Below are positions 18,109 through 27,335 of a DNA stretch of 64,000 nt, in pieces. Below the pieces are notes generated by a model. It worked only from the letters and a program-made list of their open reading frames with translations, had not been told where the DNA came from and made no database searches. The stretch is from an uncultured Kiloniellaceae bacterium (GTDB taxonomy: Bacteria; Pseudomonadota; Alphaproteobacteria; Kiloniellales; Kiloniellaceae), in contig CANLSF010000001.1 in assembly GCA_947493695.1 (NCBI GenBank), positions 1,302,001 to 1,366,000 of the forward strand. The letters are read 5' to 3'. Position 1 is the stretch's first letter. Each line of letters starts with the position of its first letter. The position numbers and the translations under genes were made by a program.

Positions 18109-19061
18109 GCCCTGACACGGGTTCCGGCGCGGAGCCCGGAGACAGCCCGACCCTAGACGATCTGGTTCAGCCCTTCATGCTTGAGACCTCTGGCATTCGT
18201 GGCCGCCTGGTGAAGCTCGGCGAAAGCCTCGATACGATCCTCGGCAGACATGAGTATCCGGAACCGGTTGCTACCGCTCTCGGGGAGCTGTTGCTGCTGG
18301 CCTCGGTGCTTTCCAGCATGCTGAAGTTTAGCGGCGTCTTCACCTTGCAGGTCAAGGGCGATGGAGCCGTCAGCATCATGGTCGCTGATATCACTTCGGA
18401 AGGGGACTTGCGCGGTTACGCCGGCTTCGATGCTGACAAGCTCGCTGCGCTCGAAGCTGCACGATCTGGAGACGCGGAGCGTTTCAGCGTTTCGGAGTTG
18501 TTGGGCAAAGGTTATCTGGCTTTCACGGTGGATCAGCGCGCGGATACTGATCGCTATCAGGGCATCGTCGAGTTGGACGGTGAAAGTTTAGCCGATTGTC
18601 TGCTGCACTATTTCCGCCAGTCTGAGCAGATTCAAACCGGCTTGCTGGTCTCGGTCGGCCGGGACGGGGAAGGACACTGGCGCGGCGGCGGTCTGGGGCT
18701 CCAGCATCTGCCGGATGAAGCCAAGGCCAGCGGACAGAACGAAGATCTGCGTGAGGAAGACTGGCGCCGTTCCATGATCTTGCAGGCTAGCTGCACCGAG
18801 ACCGAGCTACTCGACGTTTCGCTGCCTGCAAACGACCTGCTGTTCCGCCTGTTCCACGAAGAGGGCGTTCGTGTCTTCGAGCGCCGGGCAATTGCCTTTG
18901 GATGCCGGTGCTCAAGCAGTCGGTTGGAAGCCGTTCTCGCGCAGATGCCGCGTGAAGAGGTCGAGACACTGAAGGTGGACGGTGTGGTTGTTGCGACCTG
19001 CGAGTTCTGCAGCACTGACTATCGCTACGATGATGCCGCACTGGACCGTCTTTACAAGTAA
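18105..19061 (+). CDS. hslO: Redox-regulated holdase chaperone Hsp33
   Basis: About 318 residues. The ATG at 18105 overlaps the argF stop as ATGA and is preferred to the GTG at 18093. The N-terminal substrate-binding domain runs to about residue 240, with [31 protein letters not shown]. The C-terminal redox switch has the zinc cysteines CRC and, 45 residues later, CEFC, matching the CXC...CXXC of Hsp33. Oxidation of these cysteines turns on chaperone activity. Placement after argDF recurs in alphaproteobacteria. Confidence 0.94.
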   Translation: MSPDTGSGAEPGDSPTLDDLVQPFMLETSGIRGRLVKLGESLDTILGRHEYPEPVATALGELLLLASVLSSMLKFSGVFTLQVKGDGAVSIMVADITSEGDLRGYAGFDADKLAALEAARSGDAERFSVSELLGKGYLAFTVDQRADTDRYQGIVELDGESLADCLLHYFRQSEQIQTGLLVSVGRDGEGHWRGGGLGLQHLPDEAKASGQNEDLREEDWRRSMILQASCTETELLDVSLPANDLLFRLFHEEGVRVFERRAIAFGCRCSSSRLEAVLAQMPREEVETLKVDGVVVATCEFCSTDYRYDDAALDRLYK

Positions 19062-19191
19062 CCTGTGTCGTTCCTGCCCAAGCCTCCGGCGTTGCAGACA
19101 TTTCCATCCAGCAGTCTAGCGCTGTATTTTCAACGGAATTTGCTGCTATAAGCCTGTCATCACTCCAATCGTTTCGAGAGGACTCGGGAAT

Positions 19192-19794
19192 ATGCGTTTT
19201 GCTTTGCGTGGTACGGCTCGTCTGGCCGTGATGCTATTGTTTGGTCTGGTTGTGGCTGCCTGTGAGACACCGCCGGCCCAGAACAACTTCGCGGAAATTA
19301 CCTTCCGCCACCTGCCCGAGATCAAATTGAACGTCGGTGAGGTTGTCTACCAGTCCGAATATCAGGCGCCCAAGACCTTGCCGAACGTGGATCACGTTTT
19401 TCCGGTTCCGCCAGAGCGTGCGATGAAAAACTGGGTGGATGATCGTCTCCGGGCCGTAGGTCCGGCGAACAAAGTCGTATTTATTCTCAAAGACGCCTCG
19501 GTGACCGAGGAAAGGCTCGAGACCAAAGGCGGAGTCACGGGGGCTTTCACGACGGAGCAGACGGAACGCTATACCGCCCGCATGGCCGTTGAGATGAATA
19601 TTGTCGACGACTTCGGCAACAGGCTGTCGACCTTGAATGCTCGCACAGAGCGCTCCACTACGACGGCGGAAGACTTATCGCTGCGGGAACGTGAGCAAGT
19701 CTGGTTCCAATTGACCGAAGATGTCATGCGTGACCTGGACCAGCAGCTCGAACCGACAATTCGGAAAGTCTTTTTCCCTTATCTGACTCTCTAA
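19192..19794 (+). CDS. Predicted lipoprotein of unknown function
   Basis: A 200-residue protein with a lipoprotein signal, LAVMLLFGLVVAACETPP, whose VVAAC lipobox predicts lipidation at Cys 24. The mature part has no motif I can name: an early FAEITFRHLPEIKLNVGEVVYQSEYQAP, a mixed alpha/beta middle with GAFTTEQTERYTARMAVEMNIVDDFGN, and a C-terminal helix ending in IRKVFFPYLTL. It follows hslO after 130 bases with its own upstream space, so it is probably a separate unit. I recognise it only as a conserved type of alphaproteobacterial lipoprotein. Confidence 0.82.
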   Translation: MRFALRGTARLAVMLLFGLVVAACETPPAQNNFAEITFRHLPEIKLNVGEVVYQSEYQAPKTLPNVDHVFPVPPERAMKNWVDDRLRAVGPANKVVFILKDASVTEERLETKGGVTGAFTTEQTERYTARMAVEMNIVDDFGNRLSTLNARTERSTTTAEDLSLREREQVWFQLTEDVMRDLDQQLEPTIRKVFFPYLTL

Positions 19795-20390
19795 AGGGAC
19801 GCCCGGCAAGGTCGGGTCACAAATTGCGATTTGCCATCATATGACCCGCTAAAAAAGGGGGGGCTGAGCTCTTCGGAGACTCCCTGCCTTTAGGTGTGTC
19901 TGCCACGCGCAGGTGCAATCCTGCTCTATGCGTGCGTGCGGTCTACTTTGTGCGCGACAGGACAATCGTTTCTACTTACCGGGGCGTAATCTAGAAATAC
20001 TTCATTGTTTCGCGATTGCTCATCACGAGCACGCGTGCACACGTATTTGGTGCTTTCTGATTGAAGGTGATGTGAAGCGGTCAAGAGATCGAGAAGTAAT
20101 AATAGTTATTTTGTCATTCAAAAAAACATCTTTTAAAAACTTGAATTATATAATTTTTTAAAAAACTAAGAGCATTTTTATTTTTATTTTGTTTTACATG
20201 GAAGTAACAATAGACTTAAAACATTCAAAATAAAAAATATTACAGTAACAATCGATTGTGAGCGGAGATTATAAATAAAATTACAGAAGTTAACTTGATT
20301 TATAGTTTTTCAATTCTTATTGTGGAGGTATCTCGGAAGGCATGACTGTGTACGAATGGTTGTGCTGTAGCTAAAAAATCAGAGGAATTC
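19795..20390. other. AT-rich intergenic region upstream of outer-membrane protein gene
   Basis: About 600 bases without a supported gene. At 19813-19848 the arms CGGGTCA/TGACCCG enclose a second small stem CAAAT-TGCG-ATTTG, and an A-run and G-run follow. From about 20090 to 20330 the sequence is strikingly A/T-rich with many A and T runs, unlike everything else in the window. The 82-residue ORF at 19913 shows no family features. The region probably holds the promoter and control sites of the barrel gene and might include a small RNA. Confidence 0.5.
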
Positions 20391-21011
20391 ATGAAAGCGT
20401 TATTTATCGGCTTATCGGCTTTAGCCCTCTTCGGGTTCGCCGGTTCTGCTCAGGCACAATTCTATCTTGGCGCGCAAGGTGGCGTCTCAATCCAGGATGA
20501 AGGAGACGCAGAAGAAGGCAACGTTGATGGCGAAATCGACTTCTCGGAAGGCTTTGCGATCGGAGCCGTAGGGGGATATCGCTTCGGACTCAACGATAAC
20601 CTTTCCCTCGATGTCGAGGGTGAGGTCACGTATCGCGACAATGACGTAGATGATATCACGGTTTCTGGCGTCGATCTCGACGCAGATGGGGATCTGACCT
20701 CATTCGCTTTCATGGCGAACGGTTGGTTGAATTGGCACGTAGGATCCGGCTTTTCACCTTATGTCGGTGGCGGAGTTGGCGTTCTTCATGTTGAGCTCGA
20801 AGATCTGGATGTTGTTGGTCTCAATCTCGATGATGATAGCGATACGGTTATTGCGGGACAGCTTGGTGCCGGCGTGGCCTATGCGGTTACGGAAAACGTT
20901 GAGCTTTCACTCGACTATCGGTTTTTAATCGCTGACGACGCCGACTTTAACGGTACTGAGACAGAGATTGAGAATCATTCGGTTCTGCTCGGATTCAAGT
21001 ACCTCTTTTAA
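20391..21011 (+). CDS. Outer-membrane beta-barrel protein
   Basis: 206 residues, preceded by a good AGAGGAATTC ribosome site. A Sec signal peptide ends at GSAQA-QF. The mature protein begins FYLGAQGGVSIQDEGD and alternates barrel strands with very acidic loops (DEGDAEEGNVDGEID, DNDVDDITVSGVDLDADGD, DLDVVGLNLDDDSD). It ends in HSVLLGFKYLF, with the terminal Phe expected for BAM recognition. It looks like an eight-stranded OmpA/OmpW-like porin-type barrel of the outer membrane beta-barrel class. The acidic loops may bind divalent cations; that is inference. Confidence 0.9.
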   Translation: MKALFIGLSALALFGFAGSAQAQFYLGAQGGVSIQDEGDAEEGNVDGEIDFSEGFAIGAVGGYRFGLNDNLSLDVEGEVTYRDNDVDDITVSGVDLDADGDLTSFAFMANGWLNWHVGSGFSPYVGGGVGVLHVELEDLDVVGLNLDDDSDTVIAGQLGAGVAYAVTENVELSLDYRFLIADDADFNGTETEIENHSVLLGFKYLF

Positions 21012-21115
21012 AGGGGATCGTATTCCGAAGTGTAAAACGGAGTTCAGAACTCTCGTTTGAGGTCTGGGCTCAGTTTTTAGACCTTCGTTCCCGCTGGCCT
21101 CGCACTAGAGGAATT

Positions 21116-21158
21116 GGGCACGGATCTATTGGACTTCTCGTTCAACAGATCCGTGCCC
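21116..21158. repeat. Perfect 12-base inverted repeat between convergent genes
   Basis: GGGCACGGATCT at 21116-21127 pairs exactly with AGATCCGTGCCC at 21147-21158 around a 19-base loop. It lies between the barrel gene and convergent argE. There is no T-run on either side, so it is not a standard intrinsic terminator, though it could block or end transcription from both sides. Confidence 0.6.
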
Positions 21159-21218
21159 GAAGTATTTCAGGGTGTTGTTGGGCTGTGCGCTCATACGGGC
21201 TATGGTCTACCGTCTGGA

Positions 21219-22385
21219 TTAACTCCCGACTGCCCAGTCCGCCAGCTTCTTCATGAAAGCTTCGCACTGCTCGACCTGTGCGATATCGATGAATTCGTTC
21301 GGCTGGTGCGCCTGGTCGATTGAACCTGGACCGCACATAACAGTCGAAATACCAATTTCCTGAAACAAACCGCCTTCCGTGGCGAAGGAGACGACTTCAC
21401 TGGCGTTGAGGCCGGTCAGCAGACGCACGAGCTGCTCGGCAGCGCCGTCGTCTTCGGGCATGAGGGCAGGCACGCTGGAGCGGAGTTTCGTCTCGATCCG
21501 GGCATCGGGCGCAAACTCGCGCAGTTTTGGCAAAACGGTTTCTGCGACAAAATCTTCGTAACTGGCCAGAATCGCGGCCGGGTCATCGCCCGGCAGAGTT
21601 CGGTGTTCCCAGAAGAAATTGCAGTTCTGTGCAATAATGTTCTGGGCGGTCCCGCCGTTGATCACACCAACGTTGAAGGTGGTGTACGGCGGCTCGTAGC
21701 CTGAATCCGGCACGGCATTGGCACGTTTGGCTTCGGCCATCTTCCGGATGAAATCGATCAGCATGGAGGCTGCGAAGATCGCATTGCCGCCGCGGTGCGG
21801 TTGACTCGAATGCGCCGCTTGCCCTGTGATCTGAGTTTCGTAGACCGCGATCCCCTTGTGACCATTGACGATCCGCATGGATGTAGGCTCGCCGATGATC
21901 ACCATTGCGGGGCGCGGCAGGTTGGCTTTGAGATCGGCAATCAGACTACGGACACCCAGGCACCCGACTTCCTCGTCGTAGGAAAGCGCCAGATGGATCG
22001 GTTTTTTGAGCGACCGGGACAGAAAGTCGGGGACTAGTGCGAGGGCTGCCGCGCTGAAGGACTTCATGTCGGAGGTGCCGCGCCCAAAAAGCTGCCCGTC
22101 TTTCTCGACCACGGTAAAGGGATCGCTGGCCCATTCCTGTCCGGCAACCGGCACTACGTCGGTATGTCCGGAAAGGACGACACCACCCTCGATTTCCGGA
22201 CCAATCGTTGCGAAGAGATTCGCCTTGCTGCCGTCTTCGTTGCTGGTCCGTCGGGTGGCGACCCCGTAGCTCTGCAGATAATCATCAACAAAATCGATCA
22301 GGGCGATGTTCGAGAGCGCGGAAGTGGTATCGAACGCGATCAGGCGATCGATCATTTCGCGCGTGGTGAAGGTTTCTCGTGCCAT
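21219..22385 (-). CDS. argE: Acetylornithine deacetylase
   Basis: About 388 residues from the ATG at 22385 (MARETFTTREMIDRL); the longer track ORF adds 39 residues that overlap the end of trkH and have no family match. It is an M20 metallopeptidase-type deacylase that releases ornithine from N-acetylornithine. GVVLSGHTDVVPVAGQEW gives a metal His-Asp, RGTSDMKSF the bridging Asp, and SYDEEVGCLG the catalytic and metal Glu pair. RGGNAIF sits in the dimerisation domain and the C-terminal metal-ligand region is intact. Other M20 deacylases are possible, but length and motifs fit ArgE. It follows trkH by 29 bases on the same strand. Confidence 0.87.
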   Translation of the reverse strand: MARETFTTREMIDRLIAFDTTSALSNIALIDFVDDYLQSYGVATRRTSNEDGSKANLFATIGPEIEGGVVLSGHTDVVPVAGQEWASDPFTVVEKDGQLFGRGTSDMKSFSAAALALVPDFLSRSLKKPIHLALSYDEEVGCLGVRSLIADLKANLPRPAMVIIGEPTSMRIVNGHKGIAVYETQITGQAAHSSQPHRGGNAIFAASMLIDFIRKMAEAKRANAVPDSGYEPPYTTFNVGVINGGTAQNIIAQNCNFFWEHRTLPGDDPAAILASYEDFVAETVLPKLREFAPDARIETKLRSSVPALMPEDDGAAEQLVRLLTGLNASEVVSFATEGGLFQEIGISTVMCGPGSIDQAHQPNEFIDIAQVEQCEAFMKKLADWAVGS

Positions 22386-22414
22386 GATTTGACCTATTGC
22401 AATGAGTTGAGGAA

Positions 22415-23857
22415 TTATCCCCGCCAGAACGCCGGGGTGAGAAGGACCAATACGGTAAAGAGTTCCAGACGTCCGAGCAGCATTCCTGCGCTCATCAGCC
22501 ATTTTGCGCCGTCGGGAAGCGGCGCAAAGGTGCCTGAGGGCCCGATAACTTCACCAAAGCCGGGGCCGACATTGGCGATCGCGGTTGCTGCGCCCGACAT
22601 GGCGGTGATGTAGTCGAGGCCGAACATCGACAAGCCGATGGCCAGCAGCGCAAAGCTGACGGCGAAGAGGAAAAAGAAACCCATGACGGATTCTGCGACA
22701 CCTTCAGCAAGGGGCTTCCTGTTGTAGTAGGGGAAGAAGATGCCATGCGGCTGCATCAGACGGTGCAGCTGCGTCTTTGCGGTCGCGTAGAGCACCTGGA
22801 AACGGAAAATCTTGATCCCACAGGTGGTTGAACCGGCGCAGCCACCAATGCACATCAGCATGAAGAAGAGAATGACAACGAACCCGCCCCATTGTCCGAA
22901 ATCGGCGGTCGAATAACCTGTGCCCGTGATGATCGAGATCACGTTAAAGGTGCTGTAGCGCAGGGCTGCCGGAATATCCATGATGCCCTGGGCAACGACC
23001 CAGGCTGCTGTGGCCAGGATCGCCAGCACGACCAGGGCAATCAGACCGCGCACCTGACTGTCGTTGATCAGGGAGCGGAAGTTCCCGCGTACGGCACGCA
23101 AGTAGAGTACGAAGGGCAGGCTGCCCAAGATCATGAAGAGGCTAATCGACCAGTCGACCGCACTGCTGTCGAACTGCCCGACCGAGGCGTCGTAGGTCGA
23201 AAAGCCGCCGGTGGCGATTGAGGTCATGGCGTGCGCAATGGCGTCGAAGCCCGAAAGGCCCAGGCTCCAGAGCAGAATGGCGGCAAAGACTGTGAGCGAA
23301 ACGTAGACAATCGAGATTTCCGCGGCGATCTGGGCCGCCTTGGGCAGAACCTTATCCGTATCGAAGGCTTCCACACGGAACATCTGCATACCACCGACCT
23401 GCAGGATCGGCAGGATCGCGACCGCCATGACAATGATACCGATACCGCCTAGCCACTGAAGGATCGAGCGCCAGAGAAGAATGCCCGGCGGCGCGTTATC
23501 GAGACCGACGATGACCGTTGAGCCGGTCGTCGTGACACCGGACATGGATTCGAAGAAAGCGTCGGTGAAACTCATGTTGAGTTCGCTGAACGCAAAGGGC
23601 AGCGCGCCGACTGTCGCAATCATCAACCAGGAGAGGTTGGTCATCACGAAAGCCTGCCGCAGGGTAAAGGTCAGCAAACCCGAGCGGGTTGTGAGCACCA
23701 TGGAAACGCTAAGGAAGAGCGCGATGCCGGAAGAGGCTGCGAAGACCTGCCAGTCGGAATGGCCTGAGGCAGCATCGACGACCGCCGGAATCATCATGGC
23801 GACGGCCAGAACCGAGAGGAGAATGCCAGCGACGAAAACGACTGGACGTAGCTCCAT
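22415..23857 (-). CDS. trkH: TrkH/KtrB family potassium uptake protein
   Basis: About 480 residues from the ATG at 23857 (MELRPVVF); the 22 extra residues of the track ORF precede the first TM helix and are unlikely. It shows the four pore-loop repeats of the superfamily of K transporters: SMSGVTTTGSTV, SIATGGFSTYD, ITGTGYSTADF and ATAIANVGPGFG, each with its selectivity Gly. About ten TM helices are predicted. It would need a cytosolic TrkA-type NAD-binding partner, which is not in this window. Confidence 0.93.
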   Translation of the reverse strand: MELRPVVFVAGILLSVLAVAMMIPAVVDAASGHSDWQVFAASSGIALFLSVSMVLTTRSGLLTFTLRQAFVMTNLSWLMIATVGALPFAFSELNMSFTDAFFESMSGVTTTGSTVIVGLDNAPPGILLWRSILQWLGGIGIIVMAVAILPILQVGGMQMFRVEAFDTDKVLPKAAQIAAEISIVYVSLTVFAAILLWSLGLSGFDAIAHAMTSIATGGFSTYDASVGQFDSSAVDWSISLFMILGSLPFVLYLRAVRGNFRSLINDSQVRGLIALVVLAILATAAWVVAQGIMDIPAALRYSTFNVISIITGTGYSTADFGQWGGFVVILFFMLMCIGGCAGSTTCGIKIFRFQVLYATAKTQLHRLMQPHGIFFPYYNRKPLAEGVAESVMGFFFLFAVSFALLAIGLSMFGLDYITAMSGAATAIANVGPGFGEVIGPSGTFAPLPDGAKWLMSAGMLLGRLELFTVLVLLTPAFWRG

Positions 23858-24022
23858 TAGCAATGGACTCCGGATGCTACCGGGCGAAGGGCTCCAGTCA
23901 GCACAAGGCAGCCCGACAGCCATTGCGCTGAAAGGCCGGTTACTTGGTCGTCGGTTGCTGTCATCGTGCGATTCGTCACAGTGGAGCCATTACGCGCATT
24001 TGATAACCGAAACTCAAGTGTT

Positions 24023-24661
24023 TCAGGAAGACCTTGTTTGCGGCGAACCCACCAGTGCCAGAAATTCCCGGCGTGTTGAAGCGTTGCTGCGGAACAATCC
24101 TAGCATGCGGCTGGTGACCATGGTCACGCCCGTTTTGTTGACGCCACGGGTTGTCATGCATTGATGGGCTGCCTCAATCACGACCGCAACCCCCTTGGGT
24201 TTCAGGACATCGTTGATGGAGTTGGCAATCTGGGCGGTCATCTTTTCCTGAATTTGCAGACGACGAGCATAGGCTTCGACGATACGCGCCAGTTTGCTGA
24301 TTCCAACGACCCGGTTGTCGGGCATGTAGGCAACGTGTGCCTTACCGATGATTGGCGCCATATGATGCTCGCAGTGTGAGACGAAGCTGATATCGCGCAG
24401 CAGTACGATCTCGTCATAGCCTTCGACTTCCTCGAAAGTTCTCTGCAGGACTTCATCGGGATCGACGTCGTACCCGCCGAAAAACTCATCGTAGGACCGC
24501 ACAACGCGGTCGGGCGTTGCCAGAAGGCCCTCGCGGTTCGGGTCATCACCGGCCCAGCGCAAAAGAGTTTTTACGGCTTCCAGTGCTTCGTCGCGCGATG
24601 GCTTGTCTGTTGAAGTCTGTCCGGACTGACTGGACGCTAATGATGAAGGGTCTGTGTTCAC
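24023..24661 (-). CDS. folE: GTP cyclohydrolase I
   Basis: About 212 residues from the GTG at 24661, which has a GGAG site eight bases before it; the track start is a TTG without a site. It converts GTP to dihydroneopterin triphosphate, the first step toward folate or other pterins. Signature motifs: [32 protein letters not shown] with zinc Cys and His, [27 protein letters not shown], and the final CMTTRGV with the second zinc Cys. It lies downstream of apaG on the same strand after 183 bases. Confidence 0.95.
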   Translation of the reverse strand: MNTDPSSLASSQSGQTSTDKPSRDEALEAVKTLLRWAGDDPNREGLLATPDRVVRSYDEFFGGYDVDPDEVLQRTFEEVEGYDEIVLLRDISFVSHCEHHMAPIIGKAHVAYMPDNRVVGISKLARIVEAYARRLQIQEKMTAQIANSINDVLKPKGVAVVIEAAHQCMTTRGVNKTGVTMVTSRMLGLFRSNASTRREFLALVGSPQTRSS

Positions 24662-24844
24662 GTTCGAAGCTCCATGTTGCTGCGGATCTCTCTTGCAGTG
24701 GTTCGGCAATGAAGTGGATGCAAGTCCGCAACAGGCAAGGGGGTGGATGCAAAGAGTTAGCCGGTGTTGGTCCCAGGGTCTGGTGTGTCGCAGATGCTGC
24801 CGGTAGAGCGCAAATTTCTGCTACGGCGGCCTGATGACCGGCGG

Positions 24845-25237
24845 TCAGTTTAACTGTACGGCTTGATGTGGGCTGTCCAGTGAGAAGGCAGGAACCTCTA
24901 TATCAAAGCGTTCGCCATTCGCGCACTCCATCTCATAGGAGCCGACCATGATGCCGGAAGGAGTCGAAAGAGGTGTCCCGCTTGCATATTCGTAGGTTTC
25001 GCCGGGATTAAGCTGCGGCTGCTCGCCGACGACACCCGCCCCGCGAACCTCCTGGACCCGCCCCAGCGAATCTGTGATGCGCCAATAACGGTTCAAAAGC
25101 TGAACGACTTCGTTTCCCGTGTTTTCGATATGCACCTGATAGGCCCAGACGAAGTGGCTGTCGGAAGGCGAGGACTGCTCTTCCAGATAGACTGGTTTGA
25201 CCGTGACGCGGATGCCGCGTGTTGTCGCGGAATACAT
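24845..25237 (-). CDS. apaG: ApaG-domain protein
   Basis: A 130-residue single-domain ApaG protein (all-beta, fibronectin-III-like fold). Signature segments: [75 protein letters not shown] in order, then [22 protein letters not shown]. ApaG was first linked to Co/Mg resistance and the same domain occurs in eukaryotic F-box and polymerase-interacting proteins; the bacterial function remains unclear. Length is standard. Confidence 0.93.
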   Translation of the reverse strand: MYSATTRGIRVTVKPVYLEEQSSPSDSHFVWAYQVHIENTGNEVVQLLNRYWRITDSLGRVQEVRGAGVVGEQPQLNPGETYEYASGTPLSTPSGIMVGSYEMECANGERFDIEVPAFSLDSPHQAVQLN

Positions 25238-25407
25238 GGTCTGTGGAACTCCTTACCTGGCTGTCACACCTGCAGGCCCTTTCGGTCCTGCCAGGGTCTG
25301 ACGTTTTTCTCCAAGTGAAAGAAAAATCATCGGACTCTGTCGCATGTGAATTCGATCTAGCAGCTTGGCGGACCTTAGTATATCGCGACTTACGATCAAG
25401 CAAAATA

Positions 25408-25437
25408 AGAACGGCGCCGCTTGCGCGACGCCGTTCT
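25408..25437 (-). terminator. Intrinsic terminator after the OmpA-like lipoprotein gene
   Basis: On the minus strand, AGAACGGCG and CGCCGTTCT form a nine-base perfect stem with a 12-base loop followed by TATTTTG. It lies about 50 bases past the stop of the OmpA-like gene at 25486 and before apaG, so it should isolate the two units. Confidence 0.7.
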
Positions 25438-25485
25438 CTTGAATCCACCCGGAAGTTTAGTCCCGGTTTGAGACTCTTTGCCTGG

Positions 25486-26367
25486 TTACTGGATGATAAC
25501 TTCAACCCGGCGATTGGCCTGTTCACGGACACCGTCTGCGGTCGGAACGGCAGACTCTGCCTCGCCACGTCCGCCAACCGAGATCGCGTCTGGTGCAACA
25601 CCCCGGTCAATCAGAGCGGCACGAACCGCATCTGCGCGCTGGAGTGAAAGGTCAATGTTGTACTCTTCAGAGCCTGCACGGTCTGCGTGACCGGTAACCG
25701 CAAACTCTGCATCGTCCAGTCCACTGGCCGTTGAGACTGCGTCATCAAGCTTGCTGAAGTCGCCACCGCGAACACTGGAGCTGTCGAAATCGAACAGCAG
25801 TACGAAAGGCTTCGGTGCTGCGCTCGAGATGACTGGTGCCGGTGCCGGTGCTGCGGCTGCAGGCGCCGGAGCAGGCTTGGCTTCCAGTTCGGCGAGGGCT
25901 GCGTAGAACTCATCACGGCAGGCCGCAATATGGTCCGGCTGGTGGTTTTCTTCCTGCTGCTCAATCCAGCAGTCGAAGCGACCCTGTGCATGAGCTGCCC
26001 GCTCGGGCTTGTTCTCACGACCACCGGCATCCAGAGCTGTAACGAGGCGCGCACGTGCGTCAGTCAGCTCACCAACCTTATCGGCCGGCAGGTGCCATGC
26101 AGAGATTTCTTCAGGAAGCACGACTTCGCCGCCTGCAGCCCGGAGGCCTTTTTGCGAGAAATAACCAGCGTCCTGCCAGTCATACATTTCGTCGGCTTCG
26201 AACAAAGTGATCTGGCGATACTCTTCGGTCAGAGCCTGTGTAAAGGCGGTGCCGCCCGAAGCATTGGCGTTGCGCATATTTTCAATGTCGTATCCAACAC
26301 CGAAGCCAGCACAGCCGCTTAAGAGGGTTAAAGCGGCGAGAGCGCCAAGTAATTTAGTAGGGAACAT
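25486..26367 (-). CDS. OmpA-family outer-membrane lipoprotein
   Basis: About 293 residues; MFPTKLLGALAALTLLSGCAG is a lipoprotein signal with lipobox LLSGC. The N-terminal 170 residues are a helical domain of unknown fold with DADEMYDWQDAGYFSQKGLRAAGG-like sequence and a Cys-containing stretch. An Ala/Pro linker (APAPAAAAPAPAPV) leads to the C-terminal OmpA domain: LLFDFDSSSV, TGHADRAGSEEYNIDLSLQRADAVRAAL and GRGEAESAVPTADGVREQANRRVEV. The Asp and Arg used for peptidoglycan binding are present. It anchors the outer membrane to the wall. The same helical domain plus OmpA design occurs in other alphaproteobacteria. Confidence 0.9.
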   Translation of the reverse strand: MFPTKLLGALAALTLLSGCAGFGVGYDIENMRNANASGGTAFTQALTEEYRQITLFEADEMYDWQDAGYFSQKGLRAAGGEVVLPEEISAWHLPADKVGELTDARARLVTALDAGGRENKPERAAHAQGRFDCWIEQQEENHQPDHIAACRDEFYAALAELEAKPAPAPAAAAPAPAPVISSAAPKPFVLLFDFDSSSVRGGDFSKLDDAVSTASGLDDAEFAVTGHADRAGSEEYNIDLSLQRADAVRAALIDRGVAPDAISVGGRGEAESAVPTADGVREQANRRVEVIIQ

Positions 26368-26564
26368 ATTCACACTCTCCTTAACGGTGGCTCAATATGG
26401 CGCACCGAATATAAAACGACGTAATTCTGATCCGGATCTGTACGACTTAGCAATGCGGGTTACTACGGACTTGATATTGATTTGGCGACAGTTTAGGTGC
26501 GCCGACTCTTACTGTCAAAACTGTTAGATCACAAATACCCACGCTTGTTTCCGATCCTATCGCG

Positions 26565-27335
26565 TTACAGTGACAATTTTTTTATTATCCCGACTTCTCT
26601 GTGTTCACGTGTGGATATTTCATGATTTTTTTGCGGCGTTCGAGAGGCGGAAGGATTATCAACCATAGCAGGCTGAACTTCAATAACCCTTTCACCCGTC
26701 GCCGTTGCGTCCTCGGGGTCATGGGTGACCAGCAGGGTAGGTAAACCCTCGGCACGTGCATGATCAAAGACAAAACGCCGCACGCGCTCACGCAGATGCA
26801 CGTCCAGCTTGGAAAAGGGCTCGTCCAGAAGCAGAGCGCGGGGTTCGGAGAGTAGCGTCCTCATGAGTGCGACCCGGGCACGCTGCCCTCCGGAGAGAGT
26901 TGCCGGGTCGCGGCGCGCAAAGCCTTCCAGGTCGGCTTCTGCAAGCGCTCGCTCGATACGTGCGTTGCGTTCCTGTTTGTCTTTAATCCGCTGAGGCAGT
27001 CCAAAGGCAAGGTTCTCACCTACTGAAAGGTGTGGAAACAGCAAATCGTCCTGGAAAAGAATCCCAGCACGGCGCCGTTCGGGCGGGAATCCGGTCATAT
27101 CCTGACCGTTGATAAATATTTTTCCTGAAGTGTCGAAACTCGGCTCCAAAGTACCGCAAACGTAGGCCAGAATGCTGGATTTTCCCGATCCGCTCGGTCC
27201 CATGAGGGTCACAATCTCTCCGCCGGCGACGTCTAGATCGAGCGGCGCGATCAGAGCGCGGCCCGCGATTCCCAGGCTTACACCACGAAGTGCCAGGCTG
27301 TTTCGCGATTCGTTTCGCTCATTTGACTGACTCAC
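26565..27335 (-). CDS. ABC importer ATP-binding protein (YnjD-like)
   Basis: About 256 residues from GTG 27335, which overlaps the permease stop as GTGA; the track ORF extends 100 residues into the permease gene in a wrong frame. Walker A is GPSGSGKSS, the Q-loop is LFQDDLLFPHLSV, the signature is LSGGQRARVALMR, Walker B is ALLLDEPFSKLD and the switch His is in LVTHDPEDA. It powers the permease encoded upstream. It matches ATPases of the thiamine/iron/YnjD group. Forms a three-gene unit: binding protein, permease, ATPase. Confidence 0.9.
   Translation of the reverse strand: MSQSNERNESRNSLALRGVSLGIAGRALIAPLDLDVAGGEIVTLMGPSGSGKSSILAYVCGTLEPSFDTSGKIFINGQDMTGFPPERRRAGILFQDDLLFPHLSVGENLAFGLPQRIKDKQERNARIERALAEADLEGFARRDPATLSGGQRARVALMRTLLSEPRALLLDEPFSKLDVHLRERVRRFVFDHARAEGLPTLLVTHDPEDATATGERVIEVQPAMVDNPSASRTPQKNHEISTREHREVGIIKKLSL

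Noticed and set aside
19913-20161. 82-residue ORF in the AT-rich region
   Set aside because: Cys/Arg-rich, no ribosome site, ends in a homopolymeric stretch; no coding character.
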